From assembly GCF_000236785.1 (NCBI RefSeq), contig NZ_AGUF01000056.1:1-64000 (forward strand): a DNA stretch of 64,000 nucleotides, read 5' to 3'. Origin of the DNA: Achromobacter arsenitoxydans SY8. Its GTDB lineage: Bacteria > Pseudomonadota > Gammaproteobacteria > Burkholderiales > Burkholderiaceae_B. Shown here one piece after another: positions 1 to 7,845 of the stretch (position 1 is the first letter of the stretch; every line of letters starts with the position of its first letter). A program made the translations under genes and the position numbers. The notes beneath the pieces were generated by a model. That model did no database searches. It had not been told where the DNA came from and saw only the letters and a list, made by a program, of their open reading frames with translations.

Positions 1-212
1 GGAGACGCCCGGCGTCCCATGCATAACGCTGGATCATGGACGCCATGCAAAGTTTTATATCGGGTTTGCCCGCGCCGCCGCGGTGCAAGCCTCGAAGGTT
101 TTCAGGTGGATGCTGGCGTGGACATTTTTTTATACAAGAAAATGAAAGTTCCGGTTACATTGCATTACGCGCAGAACTCCCTTGTAGCGCCGCCAATGTG
201 CCACCGGTTTCC

Positions 213-1742
213 ATGTCACGTTTCAGAATTGCGGCTTTTGTGTTGATGATGTCGGCGCTTGGATTCCTTGCGGGCGTGCTGGCCGGAAGGTTGATCGAAC
301 TGGGCCAGGTCGACGACAGGCTTGCCGGGCATAACGCCCGGCTGCTCGCCCACGCGCTCAGGGTGTCGCAGGAAAGCCATCGGCTGATCGCCGCGGCGAC
401 GCACGGCGCCGCGCTGTGCTCGGAATCGGACATCGCGACCCTGCGGGTGCTGCTCTTCAATTCCACCTTCATCCGGGATATCGGCCGTACGCAGGACGGC
501 ATGCTGCGCTGTTCGGCGGCCTGGGGCGAGCTGCCGGAACCGCTGCGCCTGCCTCCGCCTTCGTTCACGGCGCGCAGCGGCGCGCAGCTTTGGACGGGCG
601 CGGCCAACATCGTCGACCGCCGGATCATCGGCGACATGGCGGCGCAGCACGACGTCATCGTATTTACCGCCCCGGGCGCGTTCGACGGCTTTCCCGAGCC
701 GGGCTCCGGCATCGACGCCAAGATCGTGACGCGCGACGGAGCCTACGTGTACCGGCGCTTCGGCCGCACGCACGACCTGGACCTGGCGGCTGCGGGATTC
801 GATGGGCAGGCGGCGGGCGCTTTCGCGTCGGATCGGCGGGTCCGGGCGTGCGCGCCCGAGGCCGGGCCCGATCTCTGCGTGCTGTCGCGCGTCAGATCCG
901 ATGCTTGGTTCCAGTTGCCCGCCATGGTGCTGTCGGTGGTCGGCGCCCTGGCGCTGTCCTTTCTTGCCGGCCTGTGCGTCATGTGGCGGCTGCACGCGGG
1001 CAGCGCCAAGACCGAGCTGCGCAAGGCCATCCTCGGCGGCGAGATACAGGTTCACTACCAGCCCCTGCGGCAGCTCGCGTCGCGCCGGCTGACCGGGTTC
1101 GAGGCCCTGGCGCGCTGGCGGGCCCGGGGCCGCGATGTCTCGCCCAGCCTCTTCGTGCCGCTTGCCGAGGCGATGGGGCTGGGCCGCGCTTTGTCGCGCC
1201 AGGTGACCTCGCAGGCGTTGCGCGACCTGCATGAACGCCTGCAGGAAGACCCCGCGCTGTACGTCAGCATCAATGTGTCGTCGGCGGACCTGAAAGATGC
1301 GGGCTACCGCAATTTCCTGCTGGACGCCGTCAGCGAGCGGGGGCTGTCGCCGGCCAATATCGCGCTGGAAATCACCGAGGGCACGCCGCTGTCCGACGGT
1401 CACGTCATGGCCATGGTGAAGACGCTGCGCGCCAAGGGCTTCAAGGTGTTCATCGACGACTTCGGCACCGGCCATTCAAATCTGAATTACCTGGCGGAAA
1501 TGCAGGCCGACGCAATCAAGCTGGACCGGCGCTTCACCAACGCCATTGGCGTCGAGCAGGCGGGCAGTCTGATCATCGACCATGTCATCGCCATTTCGCG
1601 CGAGCTGCGCATCAATCTGATCATCGAGGGCATAGAAACAGAAGAGCAGGCCCGTTACCTGCTGGAGCGCCAGCCTGGCGCCATCGGCCAGGGCTGGCTG
1701 CTGGGACGGCCGGTGCCCATCCGCGAGCTCGCGGCAAAATAG
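213..1742 (+). CDS. CSS-motif/EAL-domain cyclic-di-GMP phosphodiesterase, membrane anchored
   Basis: Predicted to hydrolyse c-di-GMP at the inner membrane. An N-terminal membrane segment follows the start (AAFVLMMSALGFLAGVLAG), then a periplasmic region containing CSESD and a second cysteine (MLRCSAAWG), typical of the redox-sensing CSS-motif domain. A second membrane helix lies near residues 235-258. The C-terminal EAL domain has the expected signatures: FEALARW, SINVSS, LEITEG, IDDFGTGHSN, KLDRRF and IEGIET, so it looks catalytically competent. I chose the ATG at 213 because it directly precedes the hydrophobic signal; the frame stays open to 36, but that upstream stretch looks non-coding. 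Nothing convincing is seen in bases 1-212. The gene stands alone, upstream of a WYL regulator on the same strand. Confidence 0.85.
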   Translation: MSRFRIAAFVLMMSALGFLAGVLAGRLIELGQVDDRLAGHNARLLAHALRVSQESHRLIAAATHGAALCSESDIATLRVLLFNSTFIRDIGRTQDGMLRCSAAWGELPEPLRLPPPSFTARSGAQLWTGAANIVDRRIIGDMAAQHDVIVFTAPGAFDGFPEPGSGIDAKIVTRDGAYVYRRFGRTHDLDLAAAGFDGQAAGAFASDRRVRACAPEAGPDLCVLSRVRSDAWFQLPAMVLSVVGALALSFLAGLCVMWRLHAGSAKTELRKAILGGEIQVHYQPLRQLASRRLTGFEALARWRARGRDVSPSLFVPLAEAMGLGRALSRQVTSQALRDLHERLQEDPALYVSINVSSADLKDAGYRNFLLDAVSERGLSPANIALEITEGTPLSDGHVMAMVKTLRAKGFKVFIDDFGTGHSNLNYLAEMQADAIKLDRRFTNAIGVEQAGSLIIDHVIAISRELRINLIIEGIETEEQARYLLERQPGAIGQGWLLGRPVPIRELAAK

Positions 1743-1763
1743 CGCACGCAGGCTGTGCATTTT

Positions 1764-1849
1764 ATTTTCGATACAAGAGACATAATCATCGAAAATCGAC
1801 CGGCCACGCCGCCGACATTATCGGACGCTTCCGAAATTATTATCGGAAG
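1764..1849. repeat. Two inverted repeats between the EAL gene and the WYL regulator gene
   Basis: The AT-rich 161-bp gap holds two dyads. ATTTTCGAT (1764-1772) is repeated inverted as ATCGAAAAT (1788-1796) with a 15-nt spacer. CTTCCGA (1828-1834) is repeated inverted as TCGGAAG (1843-1849) with an 8-nt spacer. They could be a terminator for the EAL gene or operators for the downstream WYL regulator; the sequence alone does not decide. Neither has a long T-tract, which slightly favours a regulatory role. Confidence 0.45.
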
Positions 1850-1903
1850 ATTTTGCAGATAGAATGCCTGGGTTATTTAACGGGTTAATCTGCAGTAATC
1901 GCC

Positions 1904-2956
1904 ATGGGACATAACCAGACGCTGGTCGACAACCTACTCAGGATCCTGCCGTATGTAGAGGACGAGGAGGCCGACGGAATGGTGATGGGCATGGCCATGG
2001 CGGAAATACGCGAAAGGCTGGCGGCGCTGCAAAAGCCCGTGCCCAGCGACAAGCAGATCCGGCGCACGCTGCTCAAGCTCGATAGTGTCGGCAGTTACGG
2101 CGCCACGCGCGGCAAGCTTTGGTACCGCAGCATCGAGCGCACGGATTTCCGCATCCAGAACATGAACACGAACATGGCGATGGCCATGTGCGCGCTCAAG
2201 CAGGTGGCCGACCGCCACCTGCCTGCCGTCGTACTGGACGACCTGGCCGCTACGTTCGACGGCGCGTGGCGCTATCTCGAAGCCCACCAGGGGCAACCCG
2301 CGATCGGCCCGGCGCATGGCTGGTCCCGCAAGATCCTGCGCATCGACGGCACCCATCCCACGGTGTTGCCGCAGGTGCCGTCCGAGGTCTATCGCCAGGT
2401 CAGCGGCGCGCTGTACTTCAACCGCAAATTGTCGTTCCGCAACACGCCCTTCGGCGAAAAGTCCCCCAGCGAGCGCCTGTATGTCATGACGCCCCTGGCG
2501 ATGGTCGACCGGGCGGGCGTCCTCTATATGGTGGCCTGGGGGCCGCGGCTGCCCGGCAGGCGCTTCCTCTTTCGCATGGACCGGCTGTCCGAGGTCCAGG
2601 TGCTGAGCGAAAGCGCGGATCCTGATCCGTCTTTCGACCTGGAGGATTATGTGCGCCGCGAGGAAGCCCTGAATTTCGATCCGGGCGAAGAAACCCGCCT
2701 CCGCCTGCACGTCGCGGAGCCCCTGACGGACGACGGGCGGCGGCGGCGCCACCCGCTGCGCGAGTTCTGGCTGTCGGCGGACCAGCGCATCCAGGAAGAA
2801 GAGAACGGCTTCACCCTGACGGCGACCGTCCGGCCGTCCGTGATGCTATGGCAATTGCTGCACGGACACGCGTCCTCCATCGAAGTGCTGGAACCCGAGC
2901 ACATCCGGGAACGCTTCGTGGAAGAGGCGCGGCAACTGGCCCGGCGCTATCTGTAA
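1904..2956 (+). CDS. WYL-domain transcriptional regulator
   Basis: A 350-aa protein with an N-terminal helical region resembling a winged-helix DNA-binding domain (about residues 5-75, including PSDKQIRRTLLKLDSVG). A central to C-terminal WYL-type ligand-binding region carries LYMVAWGPRLPGRRFLFRMD and then RLSEVQVL, followed by a WCX-like C-terminal extension. WYL proteins usually regulate stress, phage-defence or nucleic-acid processes by sensing nucleotides or nucleic acid; the ligand here is unknown. The ATG at 1904 follows a lower-GC intergenic region with two dyads that could be its operators. Its stop codon abuts the stop of the Sir2-like gene on the opposite strand, with no bases between them. 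Family assignment is by motif and architecture; targets are unknown. Confidence 0.8.
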   Translation: MGHNQTLVDNLLRILPYVEDEEADGMVMGMAMAEIRERLAALQKPVPSDKQIRRTLLKLDSVGSYGATRGKLWYRSIERTDFRIQNMNTNMAMAMCALKQVADRHLPAVVLDDLAATFDGAWRYLEAHQGQPAIGPAHGWSRKILRIDGTHPTVLPQVPSEVYRQVSGALYFNRKLSFRNTPFGEKSPSERLYVMTPLAMVDRAGVLYMVAWGPRLPGRRFLFRMDRLSEVQVLSESADPDPSFDLEDYVRREEALNFDPGEETRLRLHVAEPLTDDGRRRRHPLREFWLSADQRIQEEENGFTLTATVRPSVMLWQLLHGHASSIEVLEPEHIRERFVEEARQLARRYL

Positions 2957-3736
2957 TCAGGCTCCGGGCCAGGCGCGGGCCAACAGCAGGGGCAGGATCT
3001 TTTCGGCCGGCCCCTTGATATTGTGGGCGGCCACCCGGTCCAGCAGCGTGGGATTCGGGTTGATCTGCACGAGCTCGGCGCCGTCCGCCATGGCCGCGTA
3101 GCAGAACTCGGCCGCGGCCGGCGTCTCGCAGGACGTGCCCACCGCCAGGATCAGATCGGCGGCGGCCGCCAGCCCCTTGGCGATGGCCCACACGTCGGAA
3201 GCTGGCGGCTCCCCGTGCCAGAGCCTGCCGGGCCGCACCAGGTTGCCGCAGATGCGGCACGCGGGCGGCGGGGGAAACGGTCCCTGCCTGCCCGGCTTGG
3301 CAGGCGGCGCGGCCAGCGTGTAGGGCATGGCGCAAGCCGAGCAGCGGGGCTGGTCGAACCGGCCCAGCAGATGCAGGATGCGCGGACTGCCCGCGCGTTC
3401 GTGCAGCGTATCGCCGTTCTGGGTGACCACGAACGCGCCGGGCGACCGGACGGCAAGCTCGGCGATGGCGCGGTGGGCGGCGTTGGGAGCCGCCAGCCGT
3501 GCGCGGCGCCTGCGCTCTTCGTGCCAGGCCCACACCAGGGCCGGATCGCGCCGGAAGCCTTCTTCAGTGGCCAGCGCCGCGCTGTCGTAGCGCGCCCACA
3601 GGCCGCGCATGCCGTCGCGGGCCAGGGGCAGCCGGCTGGCCGGATTCAGGCCGGATCCCGTCAGCACGACGATGTTGCGCGCCGCGCGCACCGATTGCAG
3701 CAGGGACTCGGGCAGGTGCAGTTTGCGCGGTTTCAT
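2957..3736 (-). CDS. Sir2-family (sirtuin-like) protein with degenerate active site
   Basis: A 259-aa sirtuin-like protein. The overall fold signature is present: Rossmann-type start VVLTGSG, PNAAHRAIAEL, TQNGD-LHERAGS, a zinc site from C132-x2-C135 and C160-x2-C163, RPGRLWHGE, AVGTSCETPAAAEF and INPNPTLLD. Key catalytic features are altered. The canonical GAG-x-S-x-x-SGIP-x-FR motif reads GSGLNPASRLPLARD, and the catalytic histidine of the L-H-G motif is leucine (HLLG, residues 122-125). NAD-dependent deacylase activity is therefore doubtful; a pseudoenzyme or NAD-binding sensor is possible. The start at 3736 (MKPRKLHLPE) fits the family N-terminus; an in-frame extension to 3793 is arginine/cysteine-rich and unlikely. 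It is convergent with the WYL regulator. Confidence 0.8.
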   Translation of the reverse strand: MKPRKLHLPESLLQSVRAARNIVVLTGSGLNPASRLPLARDGMRGLWARYDSAALATEEGFRRDPALVWAWHEERRRRARLAAPNAAHRAIAELAVRSPGAFVVTQNGDTLHERAGSPRILHLLGRFDQPRCSACAMPYTLAAPPAKPGRQGPFPPPPACRICGNLVRPGRLWHGEPPASDVWAIAKGLAAAADLILAVGTSCETPAAAEFCYAAMADGAELVQINPNPTLLDRVAAHNIKGPAEKILPLLLARAWPGA

Positions 3737-4003
3737 GCGTGCTCCCGGCGATGCGCGGGCGCGCCGCGGACAAATCCGGCACATGCGGCGCAACCGGGGC
3801 TGAGGATAATGTTGTCGAACAAATCAGGCATGTCGCTTCCATTAACTGAATCAGGCTGCATTTTGAAAGCGCATTTGGACAAAATCGGGTTGAATTAATC
3901 ATGACAGTATTTCCCGGGTTGCGGGGATATTCGCCCAGATAATGTCCGAATATTCCTTTTGCTATTCTCTGTCCTCCCCAATCCGCCTGGGCCCTCCCGC
4001 ATC

Positions 4004-7000
4004 ATGCAAAAAACCGGCGACCGCCTTTTGTTTTCCGCATCCGATATCGTCGGTTTCCTGGAATGCGAGCACCTGACCTCGCTCGATCTGCTCAACCTGG
4101 AAACGCCGCTTCCGGCCGCGCCGCAGGACGACCAGCTAGAGCTGATCCAGGAGAAGGGGCTGGACCATGAACGCGCCTACCTGGACCGGCTGCGCGCCGG
4201 CGGCGGCCGCATCGTCGACGTCAGCGCGGCGGGCGACGGCCTGGCGGCGCGCCTGGCGCGCACGCGCGAGGCCATGGCCGAGGGCGCGGACGTCATCTAC
4301 CAGGCGGCTTTCAGCCACGGCGCCTACATCGGCCACGCGGACTTCCTGCTGAAGACGGCGCGCCCCTCGCGCCTGGGCGGCTACAGCTACGAAGCCAGCG
4401 ACACCAAGCTGGCGCGGTCGGCGCGCGCCAAGTTCGTGATTCAGCTTTCGTTCTATTCGTGGCTGCTCGGGCTGGAACAGGGGGCCGAGCCCCAGCACAT
4501 GCACGTGGTGCTGGGCAGCGGCCGCGAACTGAGCCTGCGCGTGGCCGACTATGCGCACTACTTCCGGCAGGTCATGCGGCGCTTCGAGGAGCGTGTGGCG
4601 CCGGGGGGCGCCGTGCCGACCTATCCCGACCCGTGCGAGAAATGCGCGCAGTGCCGGTGGGATCCGCTCTGCAAGACGCGCCGCGCCGACGATGACCACC
4701 TGTCCCTGGTCGCCAACATCACGCGCCAGCAGATCCGCAGGCTGAACGGGCAAGGCATCCGCACCCTGGCGCAGCTGGGCGCCTTGCCGCCCGGCGCCCC
4801 GGTCGCCCGCCTGGAGCCGGCCATCCTGGAGCGGCTGCGGTCGCAGGCGGCCCTGCAACTGCGGGCGCGCACCGAGGGCGGCAGATTCTGCGACCTGGTC
4901 GCCAAGGACCCCGGTGATCCCAACCTGCGCGGCCTGGAGCGGATGCCGGAGCCGGACCCCGGGGACATGTTCTTCGACATGGAAGGCGATCCGCTCGAGG
5001 AAGGCGGGCTGGAATACCTGTTCGGCCTGTACGTGATCGACGACGGGCAAGAGCGCTTCATTCCGTTCTGGGCCCACAACCGCGCCGAAGAGAAGCGCGC
5101 ATTCGAGGACTTCATCGACTATGTCGTGGCGCGCCTGCGCCGACATCCCGACGCGCACATCTATCACTACGCGCCCTACGAAGCGACCGCCATCAAGAAG
5201 CTGATGTCGGTACATGCGACGCGCGAAGCGGAGGTCGACAACCTGTTGCGCCTGAACAAGCTGGTGGATCTGTACCAGGTGGTGCGCGAGGGTGTGCGCG
5301 TGTCCGAGCCCGGCTATTCAATCAAGAACATCGAGCATTTCTACCTGGATCAGCGCGCCGGCGGCGTCACCAACGCGGGCGCAAGCATCGTCTACTACGA
5401 ACGCTGGAAGCGTACCGGCGAGCCCGGGCTGTTGCAGGAGATCCAGGACTACAACCGCGACGACGTGGTGTCCACCTTCAGGCTGCGGGAATGGCTGCGC
5501 GGACTGCGCCCCGCCGGCATGCCCTGGTCGAACCGCGGCGAGGCGCAGCAGCAGATCGACGCCGCTCGCTTCCAGGTCGGCGAAAAGACCGAAGCCGAAC
5601 TGCGGCTGGAGCCCTATCACGCGGCGCTGCTCGGGCCGCTGCCGGCCGACGAGCTGCTCTGGTCGGACCGCGACCGCTACCGCGCCCTGGTCTATCAGCT
5701 GCTGGATTTCCACCGCCGCGAACAGAAGCCGGAATGGTGGGCCGTCTTTGCACGCATGGAGGCGACCGACGCCGAACTGATCGACGACAACGAATGCCTG
5801 GGCGCCATGACGCGCGACGAGGCCGTGGCGCCCGAGCCGGTGGCGCAGTCGCTGCGCCATACCTACCGCTTTCCGCCGCAGCAGACCAAGCTGCGCACGG
5901 GGTCATCCTGTACCAACGTGCGCGGCGGGCCCGGCATCAGCCGGCTGACCGTGGATCCGCAGGCCGGCGTCGCGACGTTCACCATGACCCGCAAAGAGAC
6001 GCCGCCGGCGCGGCTGTCCCTGGGACCGGGCAAGCCCGTCAAGATCGACGAACTGGCCAACGCGATGTTCCGCTATGGCGACGCGCTGATCCAGTCGCAC
6101 GACGGCGGCGGCACGCGGTTCCGGGCCGTCGATGCGCTGCTGCGGCATGAGCGTCCGCGCATCGCGGGGGTGGCGCCGGGCGAGGCCCTGGCGGATCCGG
6201 CCGCGGGCCTGCTCGACCAGGTAGTGGACATCGTTGGCCGCATGGACGAAACCACCCTGTTCCTTCAGGGGCCGCCGGGCGCGGGCAAGACCTACACGGG
6301 GTCGCGCGTGCTGGTGCACCTGCTGCGGCAGGGTAAGCGCATCGCCGTCACGTCCAACAGCCACCACGCCATCAACAACCTGCTGGCCGGCCTGGAAGGC
6401 GCCGCGCGCAGCGCGGGATTCCGGTTCGCCGGCGCCAAGAAATCGGGCCAGGCGGGCGACGACTCCTGTTTCAACGGCGAATTCATCGAAGACGTCTACG
6501 CCAACGACAAGATCGACCTGGCGCGCCATCAACTGGTGGCGGGCACCGCCTGGCTGTTCAGCCGGGCCGACTTCGAACAGCGGTTCGATTATCTGTTCGT
6601 AGACGAGGCCGGTCAGGTCAGCCTGGCCAACCTGGTCGCGCTGGGGCAGTGTGCGCGCAACATCGTGCTGCTGGGCGACCAGATGCAACTCGGGCAGCCG
6701 ACCAAGGGCACGCATCCGGGCAGGTCCGGCGAGTCCACGCTGGAATACCTGCTGGACGGCCAGGCCACCATCGCCGCCGACCGCGGCATTTTCCTGGACA
6801 CGTCCTACCGCATGCACCCCGCCATCTGCGGCTTCATTTCCGAGGCCATCTACGACGGCCGCCTGCTGGCCGCGGCGTCGACGCGCGGCCAGGGGCTGGT
6901 GCTGGACGCGGACGCGTCGCCGCTGCTGCGCGCCAGCGGCATCCGCTACGTGCCCGTGGCGCATGAAGGCAACGCCCAATCCAGCGACGAAGAGGCGCGC

Positions 7001-7414
7001 CAGGTCGCCAACCTGTACGCCAGCCTCATGCGGCAGCGCTATCTGGATAAGCAGGGGCGTCCCGTGCCCATTACCGCCGACGATGTGCTGGTGGTGGCGC
7101 CCTACAACGTGCAGGTCAACACGCTGCGGCAGGCGCTGCCCGAGGGCGCGCGCGTGGGCACCGTCGACAAATTCCAGGGCCAGGAGGCCCAGGTGGTGAT
7201 CATCTCCATGGCCACCTCCAGCGGCGACACCATGCCGCGCGACATGGAATTCCTGTTCAGCCGCAACCGGCTGAACGTGGCGGTGTCGCGGGCGAAGTCG
7301 CTGGCGATCCTGGTCGCCAGCCCCGCCCTGCTGTCGGTGCGCTGCCAGACGCCGGAACAGATGGCGCTGGTCAACACGCTGTGCTGGGTCGCCGAGGCGG
7401 GTCAGAACGTGTAG
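4004..7414 (+). CDS. TM0106-family RecB-like nuclease fused to SF1 (Dna2/Nam7-type) helicase
   Basis: A 1,136-aa multidomain nucleic-acid enzyme. The N-terminus (about 1-240) is RecB/Cas4-like: SYEASDTKLARSAR and QLSFYSWLLG fit PD-(D/E)XK core elements. A cysteine cluster follows near residues 211-224 (CEKCAQCRWDPLCK), suggesting an Fe-S-type nuclease. A region near 320-480 beginning FFDMEGDPLE resembles the RNase H-like exonuclease domain of this family. The C-terminal half is an SF1 helicase: Walker A GPPGAGKTYTG (about 756), Walker B YLFVDEAGQ (about 866), LLGDQMQL, TSYRMHP, VDKFQGQEAQ and LNVAVSRAK. The role is probably DNA repair or processing, with mobile-element defence possible. The ATG at 4004 is preferred over the one at 3959 because the conserved start (LFSASDIVGFLECEH) follows it. 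Confidence 0.85.
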   Translation: MQKTGDRLLFSASDIVGFLECEHLTSLDLLNLETPLPAAPQDDQLELIQEKGLDHERAYLDRLRAGGGRIVDVSAAGDGLAARLARTREAMAEGADVIYQAAFSHGAYIGHADFLLKTARPSRLGGYSYEASDTKLARSARAKFVIQLSFYSWLLGLEQGAEPQHMHVVLGSGRELSLRVADYAHYFRQVMRRFEERVAPGGAVPTYPDPCEKCAQCRWDPLCKTRRADDDHLSLVANITRQQIRRLNGQGIRTLAQLGALPPGAPVARLEPAILERLRSQAALQLRARTEGGRFCDLVAKDPGDPNLRGLERMPEPDPGDMFFDMEGDPLEEGGLEYLFGLYVIDDGQERFIPFWAHNRAEEKRAFEDFIDYVVARLRRHPDAHIYHYAPYEATAIKKLMSVHATREAEVDNLLRLNKLVDLYQVVREGVRVSEPGYSIKNIEHFYLDQRAGGVTNAGASIVYYERWKRTGEPGLLQEIQDYNRDDVVSTFRLREWLRGLRPAGMPWSNRGEAQQQIDAARFQVGEKTEAELRLEPYHAALLGPLPADELLWSDRDRYRALVYQLLDFHRREQKPEWWAVFARMEATDAELIDDNECLGAMTRDEAVAPEPVAQSLRHTYRFPPQQTKLRTGSSCTNVRGGPGISRLTVDPQAGVATFTMTRKETPPARLSLGPGKPVKIDELANAMFRYGDALIQSHDGGGTRFRAVDALLRHERPRIAGVAPGEALADPAAGLLDQVVDIVGRMDETTLFLQGPPGAGKTYTGSRVLVHLLRQGKRIAVTSNSHHAINNLLAGLEGAARSAGFRFAGAKKSGQAGDDSCFNGEFIEDVYANDKIDLARHQLVAGTAWLFSRADFEQRFDYLFVDEAGQVSLANLVALGQCARNIVLLGDQMQLGQPTKGTHPGRSGESTLEYLLDGQATIAADRGIFLDTSYRMHPAICGFISEAIYDGRLLAAASTRGQGLVLDADASPLLRASGIRYVPVAHEGNAQSSDEEARQVANLYASLMRQRYLDKQGRPVPITADDVLVVAPYNVQVNTLRQALPEGARVGTVDKFQGQEAQVVIISMATSSGDTMPRDMEFLFSRNRLNVAVSRAKSLAILVASPALLSVRCQTPEQMALVNTLCWVAEAGQNV

Positions 7415-7493
7415 CGCGCCGTGCGGACAAGGCGGGCGTGCGGGGCGGCCATGCCCCTGCGCGCCCGCCGATACCGTTCCAACGCTGACGCCG

Positions 7494-7706
7494 TCAGCCC
7501 CGGCGCGGCGCCTCGGCAGGCGGCGTGCCGTTATGGAACAGGGATTTGAGCTGCGAGCGCAGTTCGGGCGAGTCGCTGTGCTTGTGCACCGTGGTCGCGT
7601 GCTGGACGGCGGCTTCGAGCAGTTCCTCGTCCGAATCCGCGGACAGGGCCACCGAGCAGTTCATCTCGCTCGGGTATTCGCGGCAATCAATGTATTTGCG
7701 GGTCAT
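7494..7706 (-). CDS. DUF1059 family small protein
   Basis: A 70-aa soluble protein starting MTRKYIDCREYPSE. It contains C-R-E-Y and M-N-C-S-V-A-L-S-A (Cys7, Cys17) and an acidic D-S-D-E-E-L-L-E-A-A helix, the hallmarks of the DUF1059 family. The function is unknown. The ATG at 7706 matches the family N-terminus; the frame extends upstream to 7775 but lacks family character. It lies between the large helicase gene (convergent) and the PAS-GGDEF-EAL gene on the same strand, with no sign of an operon. Confidence 0.75.
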   Translation of the reverse strand: MTRKYIDCREYPSEMNCSVALSADSDEELLEAAVQHATTVHKHSDSPELRSQLKSLFHNGTPPAEAPRRG

Positions 7707-7845
7707 GTCGTTCTCCCTGCGCATGCCCGAAGGGCGATGCGTGTTTGAACAGCCGACGCGCTGCGCGGAATACACCGGGCGATGGCGCGTCGCATCGCGG
7801 CCGGTGATTCACAAAGTATAGGTCTGGCGCGCACGGCGCTGCGGG

